Part shown: positions 52,696-60,755 of the stretch, one piece after another
Layout: every line of letters starts with the position of its first letter
How positions within the stretch are numbered: position 1 is the first letter of the stretch
Assembly (NCBI RefSeq): GCF_031583145.1
Contig: NZ_CP134050.1
Span: 4,639,501 to 4,703,500, forward strand
DNA: 64,000 nucleotides
Source: Brevibacillus brevis
GTDB taxonomy: Bacteria; Bacillota; Bacilli; Brevibacillales; Brevibacillaceae
Direction: 5' to 3'
Made by a program: the position numbers and the translations under genes
Notes under the pieces: model-generated
The model's database searches: none
What the model was told of the DNA's origin: nothing
What the model saw: only the letters and a program-made list of their open reading frames with translations

Positions 52696-53662
52696 CGACT
52701 TCGTCCCCCTTTCGCGCCCTCTGTCCCTTGCGCCCGGAGGCCTTGACCCTTTCGTAGCTGGCAGGCCACAAGCCTTGGGGACGGAACAGCATCATGGCGA
52801 CCAGCGCGGCGCCGAAGATCACATAGCGCCAATCCTCCACGGAGCGCAGCAGCTCGGGCAGCGCGATGACGAGCACCGCTCCCAGCACCACGCCAGGGAT
52901 GCTGCCGAGTCCGCCAAGAACGACCGCGAGCAATATCATAATCGACTGTGTAAAGCTAAAGCTGAGCGGAGCGATGGCGCTCATCTTGACGGCGAAAATG
53001 GAGCCCGCCATGCTCCCGATCACCGCCCCGATCGAGTACGCAAGCAGCTTCATGTTGATGCGATTGATCCCCATCGCCTCTGCCGCATCCTCGTCTTCCC
53101 GAATGTACATCCACGCCCTGCCCAGCCGCGACGACCCCAGCCTCCTGACGGCAAGCACGGCGAGCACGGCTACGATCAGGATCAAATAGTAAAAATCCAG
53201 CTGCCCTCCCAGCACATACCCCCCGATGGAGGGACGGGGAATGCCGTAGATCCCGGACGCGGAGCCGGTGATGCTCAGATTGATCGCCAGGATGCGGATG
53301 ATTTCTCCAAAGCCGAGCGTGACGATCGCCAGGTAATCGCTGCGCAGCCGAAGAGTAGGCGCTCCTACGATGACACCCACTACCGCCGCAAACACCATGG
53401 CCACCGGCAAGGTCAACCAGAACGACCAATGGTAGACGGTCATCAAAATCCCCGTCGTATACGCTCCTACCGCGAAAAAAGCAGCGTAGCCGAGGTCCAG
53501 CAGCCCGGCAAAGCCGACGACGACGTTCAGGCCCTGGGCGAGCACCACGTAAAACAGGGCCAATGTCGCGACATCGAGCCAGTAATTGTTTGACAAAAAG
53601 GGAAGCAGGCAAAGGGCGACCAGCAAGAGGGGGATACCGAGCTTTTTTGATGGGAGTCTCAT
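52655..53662 (-). CDS. livM: Liv-type ABC transporter permease (LivM-like)
   Basis: 335 residues with about nine or ten membrane helices. GLNVVVGFAGLLDLGYAAFF and RSDYLAIVTLGFGEIIRIL are the conserved LivM motifs; EDAAEAMGINRINMKLLAYS is the coupling loop that contacts the ATPases. The hydrophilic C-terminal tail (from ASYERVKASGRKGQ) overlaps the LivG gene. It pairs with the LivH-like permease encoded three bases upstream. Confidence 0.9.
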   Translation of the reverse strand: MRLPSKKLGIPLLLVALCLLPFLSNNYWLDVATLALFYVVLAQGLNVVVGFAGLLDLGYAAFFAVGAYTTGILMTVYHWSFWLTLPVAMVFAAVVGVIVGAPTLRLRSDYLAIVTLGFGEIIRILAINLSITGSASGIYGIPRPSIGGYVLGGQLDFYYLILIVAVLAVLAVRRLGSSRLGRAWMYIREDEDAAEAMGINRINMKLLAYSIGAVIGSMAGSIFAVKMSAIAPLSFSFTQSIMILLAVVLGGLGSIPGVVLGAVLVIALPELLRSVEDWRYVIFGAALVAMMLFRPQGLWPASYERVKASGRKGQRARKGDEVDVEVGLDTHKYNA

Positions 53663-53665
53663 CCG

Positions 53666-54568
53666 CTACATCCTCTCTGTTACTTTCTCGCCCATGATGC
53701 CGGTCGGTTTCAGCACCAGGATCAGGATCAAGAGGGAAAAGGCGACGACATCCTTCCATGAGCCGCCAAACACAAAGGTCCCTGCCGTCTCCATCAGCCC
53801 GAGCAACAGACCGCCCAGCATCGCTCCCGGGATGCTGCCGATGCCTCCCAGCACTGCCGCCGTGAATGCTTTGAGCCCGATGATGAAGCCCATCATGAAA
53901 TTGACCGTGCCGTAGTACGCACCTGCCATCGTACCCGCTCCGGCAGCCAGGGAAGCGCCGATGAAGAAGGTCAGGCCGATCACCCTGTGGACGTTGATGC
54001 CCATGAGATGGCAGGCTGTCTGGTCGTGGGCGATCGCACGCATCGCTTTTCCGTACAAGGTCCGGTTAATGAACAAATGCAAGCCGAGCATCAGGAGGGC
54101 GGAGATGAGCACCAGACCGAGCTGCGTATAGGTGATCTGGGCTCCGAAGACGTTCCAGCCGTCATGGGAAAGCTGCAGCGGATATACCTGGTACTGCGCT
54201 CCCCACACGATCATCGAGCCGTTTTCCAAAAAGAGCGATACGCCGATCGCCGTAATCAGGATGGACAGCCGGGGGGCGAGCAGCAACGGCCGGTAAGCCA
54301 CCCGCTCGATCCCCATCCCGACCACCCCGACGATCGCCATCGTGAGCAGCAGCACGACGGCGATGCCCATGAGTCCGGTGCCGGAGCCGTTTCCGCTGAT
54401 GAGACTAAGCAGGCTGTATCCGACGAATGCCCCTAGCATGTACAGGTCGCCATGTGCGAAGTTGAGCAATTTGATGATGCCAAAAACCATGGTATAGCCC
54501 AGAGCGATCAGGCTGTAAAAAGCGCCGATCACCAAACCGTCTGCCAGCGTCTGAACCAGAATGTCCAT
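53666..54568 (-). CDS. livH: Liv-type ABC transporter permease (LivH-like)
   Basis: 300 residues with eight or more membrane helices. Characteristic segments: GLVIGAFYSLIALGYTMVFG, IKLLNFAHGDLYMLGAFVGY, the cytoplasmic loop RAIAHDQTACHLMGINVHRV and GLKAFTAAVLGGIGSIPGAM. These are LivH family hallmarks. The gene ends three bases before the LivM-like gene and follows the binding-protein gene by 21 bases. Confidence 0.9.
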   Translation of the reverse strand: MDILVQTLADGLVIGAFYSLIALGYTMVFGIIKLLNFAHGDLYMLGAFVGYSLLSLISGNGSGTGLMGIAVVLLLTMAIVGVVGMGIERVAYRPLLLAPRLSILITAIGVSLFLENGSMIVWGAQYQVYPLQLSHDGWNVFGAQITYTQLGLVLISALLMLGLHLFINRTLYGKAMRAIAHDQTACHLMGINVHRVIGLTFFIGASLAAGAGTMAGAYYGTVNFMMGFIIGLKAFTAAVLGGIGSIPGAMLGGLLLGLMETAGTFVFGGSWKDVVAFSLLILILVLKPTGIMGEKVTERM

Positions 54569-54589
54569 GCGTCCACCTTCCTTTCGCGA

Positions 54590-55735
54590 TTATTTGGCGA
54601 GCGAAAACTTGCCGCCTGCCACTTTCAGAACCGCAAAGTTGGAAGTGTCCAGGGTGTTCTGGGCGTTGAAGGAGATCGTCTGACCGAGGGCTTTGAAGTC
54701 TTTCGTTTCCTTGATCGCTTTTTTCAGCGCATCGTGGTCGGTGGAGTTGGCGCGCTTCAGTGCATCGGCAAGCAGGTTGACGGCGTTGTAGCTGAGCGCG
54801 GAGAAAGGTCCGGGAGCCAGGTTGTTGTACGTTTGCTTGTACTCGCTGGTGAACGCTTCCGCCCCTTCGATAAACTCGGCTGTCGGGGTCGCGGTGATCA
54901 GCAGCCCTTCCGCATTGTCGGTCCCGGCGATCTTGATGATGTCTTCGCTAAACGATCCGTCGCCGACCATGAACAAGCCGGATACTCCTTTTTGCCTGAA
55001 CTGCTTGAGCAAAAGTCCTCCCGCCGCGTAGTAGCCAGTGAAATAGGTGGCATCCGGACCGATTCCCTTCAGCTTGGTGACGAGGGCGCTGAAATCTTTT
55101 TCCTCGGGGTTGATGGCTTCGTACGCCACGACGGAGCCGCCCGCCTTTTCGACCGCCGCTTTGGCGAAATCGGCCAAGTCTTTGGCATAGGCCGAGTTGT
55201 CGTGAATCAGCGCGACTTTTTTCGCCTGATTGGCTGCCATGTAATCCGCAGCCGTCTGGGCCTGGTCTGGCGTCAGGCCATTGATCAGAAACAGGGTGTC
55301 ATAGCCTTGGGCAGGCAGCTTGGCAGAGTTGGCGGCAGGGACTATCATCGGAATATTCGCATTTTTAAAGACGCCGGAAGATGGCAGCGTCGCACCAGAG
55401 CAGTAGCCTCCCACGACAGCCACCACGTTTTGCGAGACGAGCTTGTTTGCCGCCGTCGTCGCCATTTGCGGATCGCATCCGTCATCCGCCACCTCGATTT
55501 TCAGCTTCTTCCCGAGTACCCCGCCGCTGTCGTTCACCTTTTTGACCGCCATCTCGATGGCGTTCTGCATGTCCTTTCCATCCGTAGCGTTGTTGCCCGT
55601 CACAGGCAGGAGCACCCCGACCAGGATTTCATCCCCGCCAGCCGTCCCCGACGACTGTCCTTGATTCGCACAACCCGCCACGGCAAGCGAAAGTGCCAAC
55701 AATGCTGCCGTAATCGCGCTTCTCCATTTTTTCAT
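54590..55735 (-). CDS. Liv-type extracellular binding lipoprotein (LivJ-like)
   Basis: 381 residues with start at ATG 55735 (GGGGGG six bases upstream; ATG 55741 would touch the ribosome site). The signal AITAALLALSLAVAGCANQG ends in a lipobox (LAVAGC). The mature part EILVGVLLPVTGNNATDGKD, YCSGATLPSSGVFKNANIPM and GDGSFSEDIIKIAGTDNAEG belongs to the Peripla_BP_6 amino-acid-binding family. It should deliver the amino acid to LivHMGF. It lies 15-20 bases after the OppA-like gene and shares its transcript. Confidence 0.9.
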   Translation of the reverse strand: MKKWRSAITAALLALSLAVAGCANQGQSSGTAGGDEILVGVLLPVTGNNATDGKDMQNAIEMAVKKVNDSGGVLGKKLKIEVADDGCDPQMATTAANKLVSQNVVAVVGGYCSGATLPSSGVFKNANIPMIVPAANSAKLPAQGYDTLFLINGLTPDQAQTAADYMAANQAKKVALIHDNSAYAKDLADFAKAAVEKAGGSVVAYEAINPEEKDFSALVTKLKGIGPDATYFTGYYAAGGLLLKQFRQKGVSGLFMVGDGSFSEDIIKIAGTDNAEGLLITATPTAEFIEGAEAFTSEYKQTYNNLAPGPFSALSYNAVNLLADALKRANSTDHDALKKAIKETKDFKALGQTISFNAQNTLDTSNFAVLKVAGGKFSLAK

Positions 55736-55756
55736 ACCCATCCCCCCGCATGAATA

Positions 55757-57418
55757 TTATTCGATGGACGCCCATTTCCAGTCGATTGCGCCCAGGCCGT
55801 CCTGGAAAACACCTTTGACCTTGTCGTTTTTCACCCAAGTATGTGTATAGAAGTAAATCGGCATGATCGGCATTTCGTCCATCATGATTTGTTCGGCTTC
55901 GCGCAGCAGCGTCTTGCGCTTTTCCGCATCCCCCTCTGTCGCCGACTGGTTCAGCAGCTCCTTGAACCTCGGATTTTCCCAGCGCGTGTCGTTGTTTCCT
56001 CCGTTCTTGTCCTTGAACAGCTCCAGGAAGTTGATCGGATCGTTGAAATCTCCCGACCAGCCCAGGCGGCCTACCTGGTAGTTCCCTTCGTGCAGGGTTT
56101 CGAGGTAGACTTTCCACTCCTGGTTTTCCAGCTTCACTTCTGCCCCCAGATTTTTCCGCCATTGATCCTGAATGGCCTCCGCGATCTTTTTATGGACATC
56201 CGACGTGTTGTAGACGAGCTTGATTGGAGGCAGCTTGGTCATTCCCAGCTCCTGAAGCCCTTCGGCCAGCAGCTTTTTGGCTGTCTCCTGGTCGTTGTCC
56301 TTGAAATAGCCGTCCTGGCTCAGCGCCATCGTCGGCGGCACAGCGGCCATCGCTGGCTGTTCATTGGCCTGCAGGACATTGTCGATCAGCGCTTGCCGAT
56401 TGATGGAATAGGCAAAGGCTTTTCGGATTTTCACATTGTTGAACGGAGGTTTCTCTGTATTGAATTTATACCAGTACGTAGCGCCCACCGGCTTGACCTG
56501 CAGCTTTCCGCTGTCTTTCATGGCGGGCATCGCATCGATCGGCAGGGTGCTCATCGGCGAACCGGCCCAATCGATTTCCCCGTTTTCAAACATGGACAGC
56601 TCGGTGTTTTCATCCTCGACCATGGAGAAGTCGATCTCGTCCAGCTTCACGCTGTCCTTGTCCCAATAGTTGTCGTTTTTGACGAGTACCAGCTTGCTCT
56701 TGTGCTCCCACTTTTCCATCTTGAATGGACCGTTGCCCAAATGCGTCTTTGCGTCTGATGCCCAGTTCGGATTTGCCTCGATAAGCTTTTTATTTACCGG
56801 GAAATACGTTTGGAAAGCGGTCAACTCCAGGAAGAAGGGAGTCGGGTTTTCCAGTTCCACTTGCAGCGTCTTGTCGTCAATGGCTTTCACCCCTACGTCT
56901 TCCAGCGAGCCCTGGCCTTTATTCGCTTTCTCCGCATTCTTGATGTAGTAGAGCTGGTAGGCGTAGTTGGAGGCTGTCTTCGGATCCAGCGCCCGCTTCC
57001 AGGCGTACTCGAAATCGTGCGCGGTAACCGGCTCGCCATTGCTCCACTTGGAATCGCGCAAGGTGAAGGTGTACGTTTTCAGATCCTTTGATACGTCGAT
57101 TTTCTCCGCGACAGCTTCTGCCGGTTTTCCGTCGGGTCCGATTCTCGTCAGTCCGTCGAAGAGTGCCTTCGTAATCGCAGCCGATGTCGTGTCCTCGGCC
57201 AGACCCGGGTCTGCGCTCGGCGGCTCGGAATGCAGATTCCACCGCAAGACTTGCTTCGTTTTCGGCTTTTCTGCCGGGGCAGGCTGCGGTGCTCCCTGCT
57301 GCTGCGCTTGTCCTTGTGGCTGCTCCGCGGGCTTGGCGGCCGGCTGTCCTCCGCATCCGGCCAAGGCAGCTCCCAGCATGGCTATACCGCCGATGAGCGC
57401 AAAGATACTTTTTTTCAA
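55757..57418 (-). CDS. OppA/DppE-type peptide-binding lipoprotein
   Basis: 553 residues from TTG 57418 after AGGGGTTGA. Lipobox LAGC near residue 22, then a Gln/Pro/Ala-rich linker and the SBP_bac_5 fold: VLRWNLHSEPPSADPGLAED, FTLRDSKWSNGEPVTAHDFE, IRKAFAYSINRQALIDNVLQ and EAEQIMMDEMPIMPIYFYTH. Such proteins feed Opp/Dpp permeases with oligopeptides, but no Opp permease or ATPase follows; instead a complete Liv-type importer does. It may serve a peptide importer elsewhere, scavenging Pro/Hyp-containing peptides from collagen. First gene of a sigma-54-controlled operon. Confidence 0.9.
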   Translation of the reverse strand: MKKSIFALIGGIAMLGAALAGCGGQPAAKPAEQPQGQAQQQGAPQPAPAEKPKTKQVLRWNLHSEPPSADPGLAEDTTSAAITKALFDGLTRIGPDGKPAEAVAEKIDVSKDLKTYTFTLRDSKWSNGEPVTAHDFEYAWKRALDPKTASNYAYQLYYIKNAEKANKGQGSLEDVGVKAIDDKTLQVELENPTPFFLELTAFQTYFPVNKKLIEANPNWASDAKTHLGNGPFKMEKWEHKSKLVLVKNDNYWDKDSVKLDEIDFSMVEDENTELSMFENGEIDWAGSPMSTLPIDAMPAMKDSGKLQVKPVGATYWYKFNTEKPPFNNVKIRKAFAYSINRQALIDNVLQANEQPAMAAVPPTMALSQDGYFKDNDQETAKKLLAEGLQELGMTKLPPIKLVYNTSDVHKKIAEAIQDQWRKNLGAEVKLENQEWKVYLETLHEGNYQVGRLGWSGDFNDPINFLELFKDKNGGNNDTRWENPRFKELLNQSATEGDAEKRKTLLREAEQIMMDEMPIMPIYFYTHTWVKNDKVKGVFQDGLGAIDWKWASIE

Positions 57419-57469
57419 GCGATCAACCCCTCATTCTATCGTTTGCAACTTTCGCAATTTACAGAAAAA

Positions 57470-57486
57470 TGCAAGAGGTGTGCCAA
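57470..57486 (-). promoter_or_regulatory. Sigma-54 promoter of the peptide-binding/Liv operon
   Basis: Minus strand TTGGCACACCTCTTGCA: TGGCAC-N5-TTGCA, consensus match, 52 bases before the TTG start at 57418. Confidence 0.9.
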
Positions 57487-57539
57487 ACCGGAGCAGACCG
57501 AAACCTGCCGATATTTGAAGCAGGTGTATCAATCCTTTT

Positions 57540-57575
57540 ACACTATGCTGTCTAGTGTCTTGAAAGCTAGACAGC
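57540..57575. promoter_or_regulatory. Overlapping palindromes, candidate activator site (UAS)
   Basis: ACACTA-N7-TAGTGT (57540-57558) and GCTGTCTAG-N11-CTAGACAGC (57547-57575) lie 55-90 bases upstream of the sigma-54 promoter, the usual distance for an enhancer-type activator site. The second could also be an RNA hairpin. A related AGTGT-N12-ACACT pair lies at 49272-49293. Confidence 0.4.
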
Positions 57576-57585
57576 CGTGCAAGTA

Positions 57586-57644
57586 GAAACCTGGCTACGC
57601 CATCCCTTTTGGCGGAGCCGCTTTCCCTTATACCGGACAGGAAT
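57586..57644 (-). repeat. Dispersed intergenic element, copy 2 (short form)
   Basis: Shares GAAACCTGGCTACGCCAT (57586-57603) and CCCTTATACCGGACAGGAAT (57625-57644, 18 of 20 equal) with copy 1 at 27298-27411, but the middle is only 21 bases. On the minus strand GGCTCCGCC and GGCGTAGCC can pair around AAAAGGGAT, giving a compact hairpin. Confidence 0.5.
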
Positions 57645-57661
57645 TGGATGCATTTCTCTCC

Positions 57662-57703
57662 AAAAAAATAACCCTTGACTGCCATGCATCCGTCAAGGGT
57701 TTT
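57662..57703 (-). terminator. Terminator of the Xaa-Pro peptidase gene
   Basis: Minus strand AACCCTTGACG pairs with CAGTCAAGGGTT, then ATTTTTTT; 16 bases after the stop codon. Confidence 0.92.
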
Positions 57704-57718
57704 ACGCTTCGCTTTTGT

Positions 57719-58786
57719 CTACAGGATGATCAAATCGCGCGGTGAATGGGTCAGCACTTCATTGCCTTCCTCCGTTACCACGATGTCGTCTTCGATTCGC
57801 ACGCCACCAAGGTCCGGGATGTAGATTCCCGGTTCCACCGTCAGCACCATGCCTGGCTGAATGGTCGCCGTGCAGCGCGTGGACATGAACGGCTCTTCGT
57901 GAATATCCAGGCCCACTCCATGTCCCATGCCGTGGCCAAACCGCTCCCCGTAGCCTTTATTCGTGATGTAATCGCGCGCCAGAGCATCCGCCTCCTTTCC
58001 CGTAATGCCGGGGCGAATCCCAGCCACAGCGCGGTTCCTGGCCTCGAGAACGATCCCGTAAATGTCCTTCAACGAGGCGGCCGGCTCTCCCACCGCCACG
58101 GTACGGGTAATGTCGGAGCGATACCCCTCGTACAGGGCGCCGAAGTCCATCGTCACCATATCGCCCGCTTCGATCTGCTTGGTGCTTGCCACTCCATGAG
58201 GCAAGGCGGAGCGATGCCCGGAAGCGACGATCGTATCGAAGGCCGATGCGGTTGCTCCCTGCTTGCGCATGAACATTTCCAGCTCGTTGGACACCGTCAG
58301 CTCGGTCATGCCCGGCCGCAGAATCGTAAGGATATGAGCAAAGGCGGCATCGGCGATCTGGGCGGCCGTCTTGATCCTGGCCAGTTCATCTGGCGTCTTG
58401 ATCATCCGCAGACCTTCTACCACGCCGGCGGTCGGGATCAGCTCCGCCTTGGCCGCTTCCGCGTACTTTCGGTGCACCGCAACAGACAGATGGTCTTCTT
58501 CAAAGCCGAGCTTCGCGATTCCCATCTCTCCCGCAAGCCTTGCCACTTCGCTATAAACGGACTCCTTCGCAGGCAAAAAGACGATCTCGAAATCCGTAGC
58601 CTGTGCCTTCGCCTGAACCGTATAGCGGAAGTCGGTAAGCAGCTTGGCCTGATCCCGGGAGATGAGCACAACTCCGTATGTACCGGTAAACTGGGTCAAA
58701 TAACGACGGTTTTGGGCGCCTGTCACGAGCAGTCCGTCGATCCCTTCCGCATCAAAGCGCTGTCGCAGCTTGTTCAATTTCTCCAT
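57719..58786 (-). CDS. M24-family Xaa-Pro aminopeptidase/dipeptidase
   Basis: 355 residues from ATG 58786 after GAGGGGATG. N-terminal creatinase-like domain (KLRQRFDAEGIDGLLVTGAQ) and a C-terminal pita-bread domain with all five metal ligands: Asp in TMDFGALYEGYRSD (two), His in GHGMGHGVGLDIHEEP, Glu in LTVEPGIYIPDLGG and Glu in RIEDDIVVTEEG. It cleaves peptides next to proline, here probably prolyl-hydroxyproline or Xaa-Pro dipeptides from collagen. A sigma-54 promoter lies 47-63 bases upstream, which places it in the same regulon as the hydroxyproline enzymes. Confidence 0.92.
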   Translation of the reverse strand: MEKLNKLRQRFDAEGIDGLLVTGAQNRRYLTQFTGTYGVVLISRDQAKLLTDFRYTVQAKAQATDFEIVFLPAKESVYSEVARLAGEMGIAKLGFEEDHLSVAVHRKYAEAAKAELIPTAGVVEGLRMIKTPDELARIKTAAQIADAAFAHILTILRPGMTELTVSNELEMFMRKQGATASAFDTIVASGHRSALPHGVASTKQIEAGDMVTMDFGALYEGYRSDITRTVAVGEPAASLKDIYGIVLEARNRAVAGIRPGITGKEADALARDYITNKGYGERFGHGMGHGVGLDIHEEPFMSTRCTATIQPGMVLTVEPGIYIPDLGGVRIEDDIVVTEEGNEVLTHSPRDLIIL

Positions 58787-58832
58787 CTTTGTCATCCCCT
58801 CGCACGTGGTTTGCAAACAGGCATTTCAACAA

Positions 58833-58849
58833 AGCAATCTCTATGCCAG
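58833..58849 (-). promoter_or_regulatory. Sigma-54 promoter of the Xaa-Pro peptidase gene
   Basis: Minus strand CTGGCATAGAGATTGCT: TGGCAT-N5-TTGCT with exact GG-N10-GC spacing. Divergent from the one at 58894. Confidence 0.88.
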
Positions 58850-58893
58850 CCTCATCCGAATCTACCATTCTCCCCGGACTCTCATTCTCCTTC

Positions 58894-58910
58894 GTGGCAC
58901 GACACTTGCA
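58894..58910 (+). promoter_or_regulatory. Sigma-54 promoter of the dehydrogenase alpha/gamma operon
   Basis: GTGGCACGACACTTGCA: TGGCAC-N5-TTGCA, perfect spacing, followed by a T-run and a start codon 38 bases on. Confidence 0.9.
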
Positions 58911-58947
58911 TTTTTCCATCCGCACCACACAAAAGGAGGTCAACCGC

Positions 58948-59217
58948 TTGGACACACATCAATTGATCGTCTGCCGCTGCGAGGAAGTGACCTTGGCCGA
59001 GCTGTTGCAAACAGCCGAAGCCTACCAATGCAGCGCACGGGAACTAAAGCTGAGGACGCGGGCGGGAATGGGCTGCTGCGGCGGGCGCACCTGTCGGATG
59101 CTGGTGGATCAGGTGATCGCACAAGTGACCGGCCGCGTACCGGCGCATACGATCCCGCTCGGGTATCAGCCGCCTGTGCGCCCCATTTCGTTTCAAACAC
59201 TCGGAGGTCGAAAATAA
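58948..59217 (+). CDS. BFD-like [2Fe-2S] subunit of D-hydroxyproline dehydrogenase
   Basis: 89 residues from TTG 58948 after AAAAGGAGGT; the longer frame crosses the promoter. Four cysteines in the BFD-like (bacterioferritin-associated ferredoxin) pattern: CRC near residue 9 and GMGCCGGRTC near 41-50. Such small iron-sulfur proteins form part of HcnABC-like amino-acid dehydrogenases together with a 2Fe-2S ferredoxin-fold protein and two FAD subunits. The gene ends exactly where the next begins. Confidence 0.85.
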   Translation: MDTHQLIVCRCEEVTLAELLQTAEAYQCSARELKLRTRAGMGCCGGRTCRMLVDQVIAQVTGRVPAHTIPLGYQPPVRPISFQTLGGRK

Positions 59218-59553
59218 ATGAATCAGCGAATTGTACATCACCCGGTCCTGGGCTCCTGGACCGCAGGCAAGCCCGTGAGCTTCCGATTCAACGGGACAGC
59301 ATACACCGCATACGAGGGAGAGACGATCGCGGCAGCGCTGCTCGCGAACGGTGTCCGGACGCTTCGAGTACATGAAGAAAAAGGAACGCCACGCGGCATT
59401 TACTGCAATATCGGCCATTGCTACGAATGCCGTGTGCATGTCAACGGCGTCCCCACCGTTCGGGCCTGCATGACGCTGGTACAGGAAGGGATGGACGTCT
59501 CAGCTGGTACGGTCCTCCCCACTCCCCTGAAGAAAGGAGGGCACGTAGGATGA
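59218..59553 (+). CDS. (2Fe-2S) ferredoxin-fold subunit (HcnA-like, Fer2_4)
   Basis: 111 residues; the ATG follows the previous stop directly, with GGAGG just upstream. PVSFRFNGTAYTAYEGETIA is the beta-grasp start; the cluster ligands are in YCNIGHCYECRVHVNG and VRACMT. This is the Fer2_4 family found as HcnA-type gamma subunit in opine, sarcosine and hydroxyproline dehydrogenases. It should pass electrons from the FAD subunits to the quinone pool. Confidence 0.88.
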   Translation: MNQRIVHHPVLGSWTAGKPVSFRFNGTAYTAYEGETIAAALLANGVRTLRVHEEKGTPRGIYCNIGHCYECRVHVNGVPTVRACMTLVQEGMDVSAGTVLPTPLKKGGHVG

Positions 59554-60755
59554 TCGATGTCCTGGTCATCGGCGCCGGGCCAGCAGGGTTGGCAGCTGCT
59601 ATCGCTTGCGCCAAGCAAGGCTTGCACGTGCATGTCCTCGATGAGTTTTACCGCCCGGGGGGACGGCTGCTTGGACAGCTGCACCAGGAGCCGGACGGCA
59701 CATGGTGGAACGGGATCGAAGAAGCGGCCAGGCTGGAGAGCGAGGCAAAATCGTCCGGCGTGGAGCTGCGCTGCGGACTTTCCGTCTACGATGTGACTCG
59801 CTCGTCGGATGGCTGGATCGTCTCGACAACCGCCGGTGAGCTGCATGCGCCCATGCTCCTGCTCGCCACCGGCGCTTCGGAGACCGCCGTCCCTGTGCCG
59901 GGCTGGACCTTGCCCGGTGTCATGTCCATCGGAGCCGCCCAGGTCATGACCAATGTGCAGCGAGTGCGGGTGGGCGAGCGCGGGGTGGTGATCGGGGTGA
60001 ACATTCTCTCCGTCGCCATCGCACGAGAGCTTCAGCTTGCCGGCATCCAGGTCGACCGGATGGTTCTGCCGCCCGTCTCCCCCGTCTCGGGGAATGCCGG
60101 TGTACCCGCAGATGTCATGCGCTCGATTCTGAGAGTGGCTCACCTGGCTCCTTCTCCTGTCATCCGCTTCGGCAGCTCCTTGATGAAAAGCGGCTGGATG
60201 CAGCGCCTGGGAGTGAGCCTTTACCCGTCACAGGGCGTGTCCATGTGGGGGATTCCTGTCCAGCTCCGCATGGCCGCGCTCGAAATCGTCGGGACGAGCG
60301 AAGTGGAAGGGGTAAGAATCGCCCGGATCACACCGGACGGCCAGCCCATCGCCGGGTCGGAACGAGTCATCCCTGCCGATTTCGTCTGCATCGCGGGTGG
60401 TTTGAGTCCGCTCGCCGAACTGGCTACCGTCGCGGGCTGCCCATTCGCCTACATCCCTTCCCTGGGCGGGCATGTTCCGCTTCACAACGAACGCATGGAG
60501 ACCCCGCTCCCCGGCCTTTACGTAGCCGGCAATATCACCGGCATCGAGAGCGCAAAGGTAGCGATGGCCCAGGGCACGGTAGCCGGACTGTCGATGGCGT
60601 GTGCAAAGGGCGTGCTGGCAGAGAAGGAACAACTGGACGAAGCGATTCGGCAGGTCGACAGCGTGCGAAGACGGGCAACCATTCAGTTCCACCCGGACAT
60701 CGCCGAGGGGCGGGCCGCCATCGGCAAACTGGTGTCCGCTTATCCGGGAAGCTGA
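59550..60755 (+). CDS. FAD/NAD(P)-binding dehydrogenase alpha subunit (HcnB-like)
   Basis: 401 residues from ATG 59550, overlapping the previous stop by four bases, with AAAGGAGGG upstream. IDVLVIGAGPAGLAAAIACA is the first dinucleotide fold, GERGVVIGVNILSVAIAREL the second, and GLYVAGNITGIESAKVAMAQG the FAD-ribityl site, as in HcnB/SoxA-like alpha subunits. With the two iron-sulfur proteins before it and the DAO-type subunit at 47931-49130 it makes a complete multi-subunit D-hydroxyproline dehydrogenase encoded in two distant operons of one regulon. Confidence 0.88.
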   Translation: MIDVLVIGAGPAGLAAAIACAKQGLHVHVLDEFYRPGGRLLGQLHQEPDGTWWNGIEEAARLESEAKSSGVELRCGLSVYDVTRSSDGWIVSTTAGELHAPMLLLATGASETAVPVPGWTLPGVMSIGAAQVMTNVQRVRVGERGVVIGVNILSVAIARELQLAGIQVDRMVLPPVSPVSGNAGVPADVMRSILRVAHLAPSPVIRFGSSLMKSGWMQRLGVSLYPSQGVSMWGIPVQLRMAALEIVGTSEVEGVRIARITPDGQPIAGSERVIPADFVCIAGGLSPLAELATVAGCPFAYIPSLGGHVPLHNERMETPLPGLYVAGNITGIESAKVAMAQGTVAGLSMACAKGVLAEKEQLDEAIRQVDSVRRRATIQFHPDIAEGRAAIGKLVSAYPGS

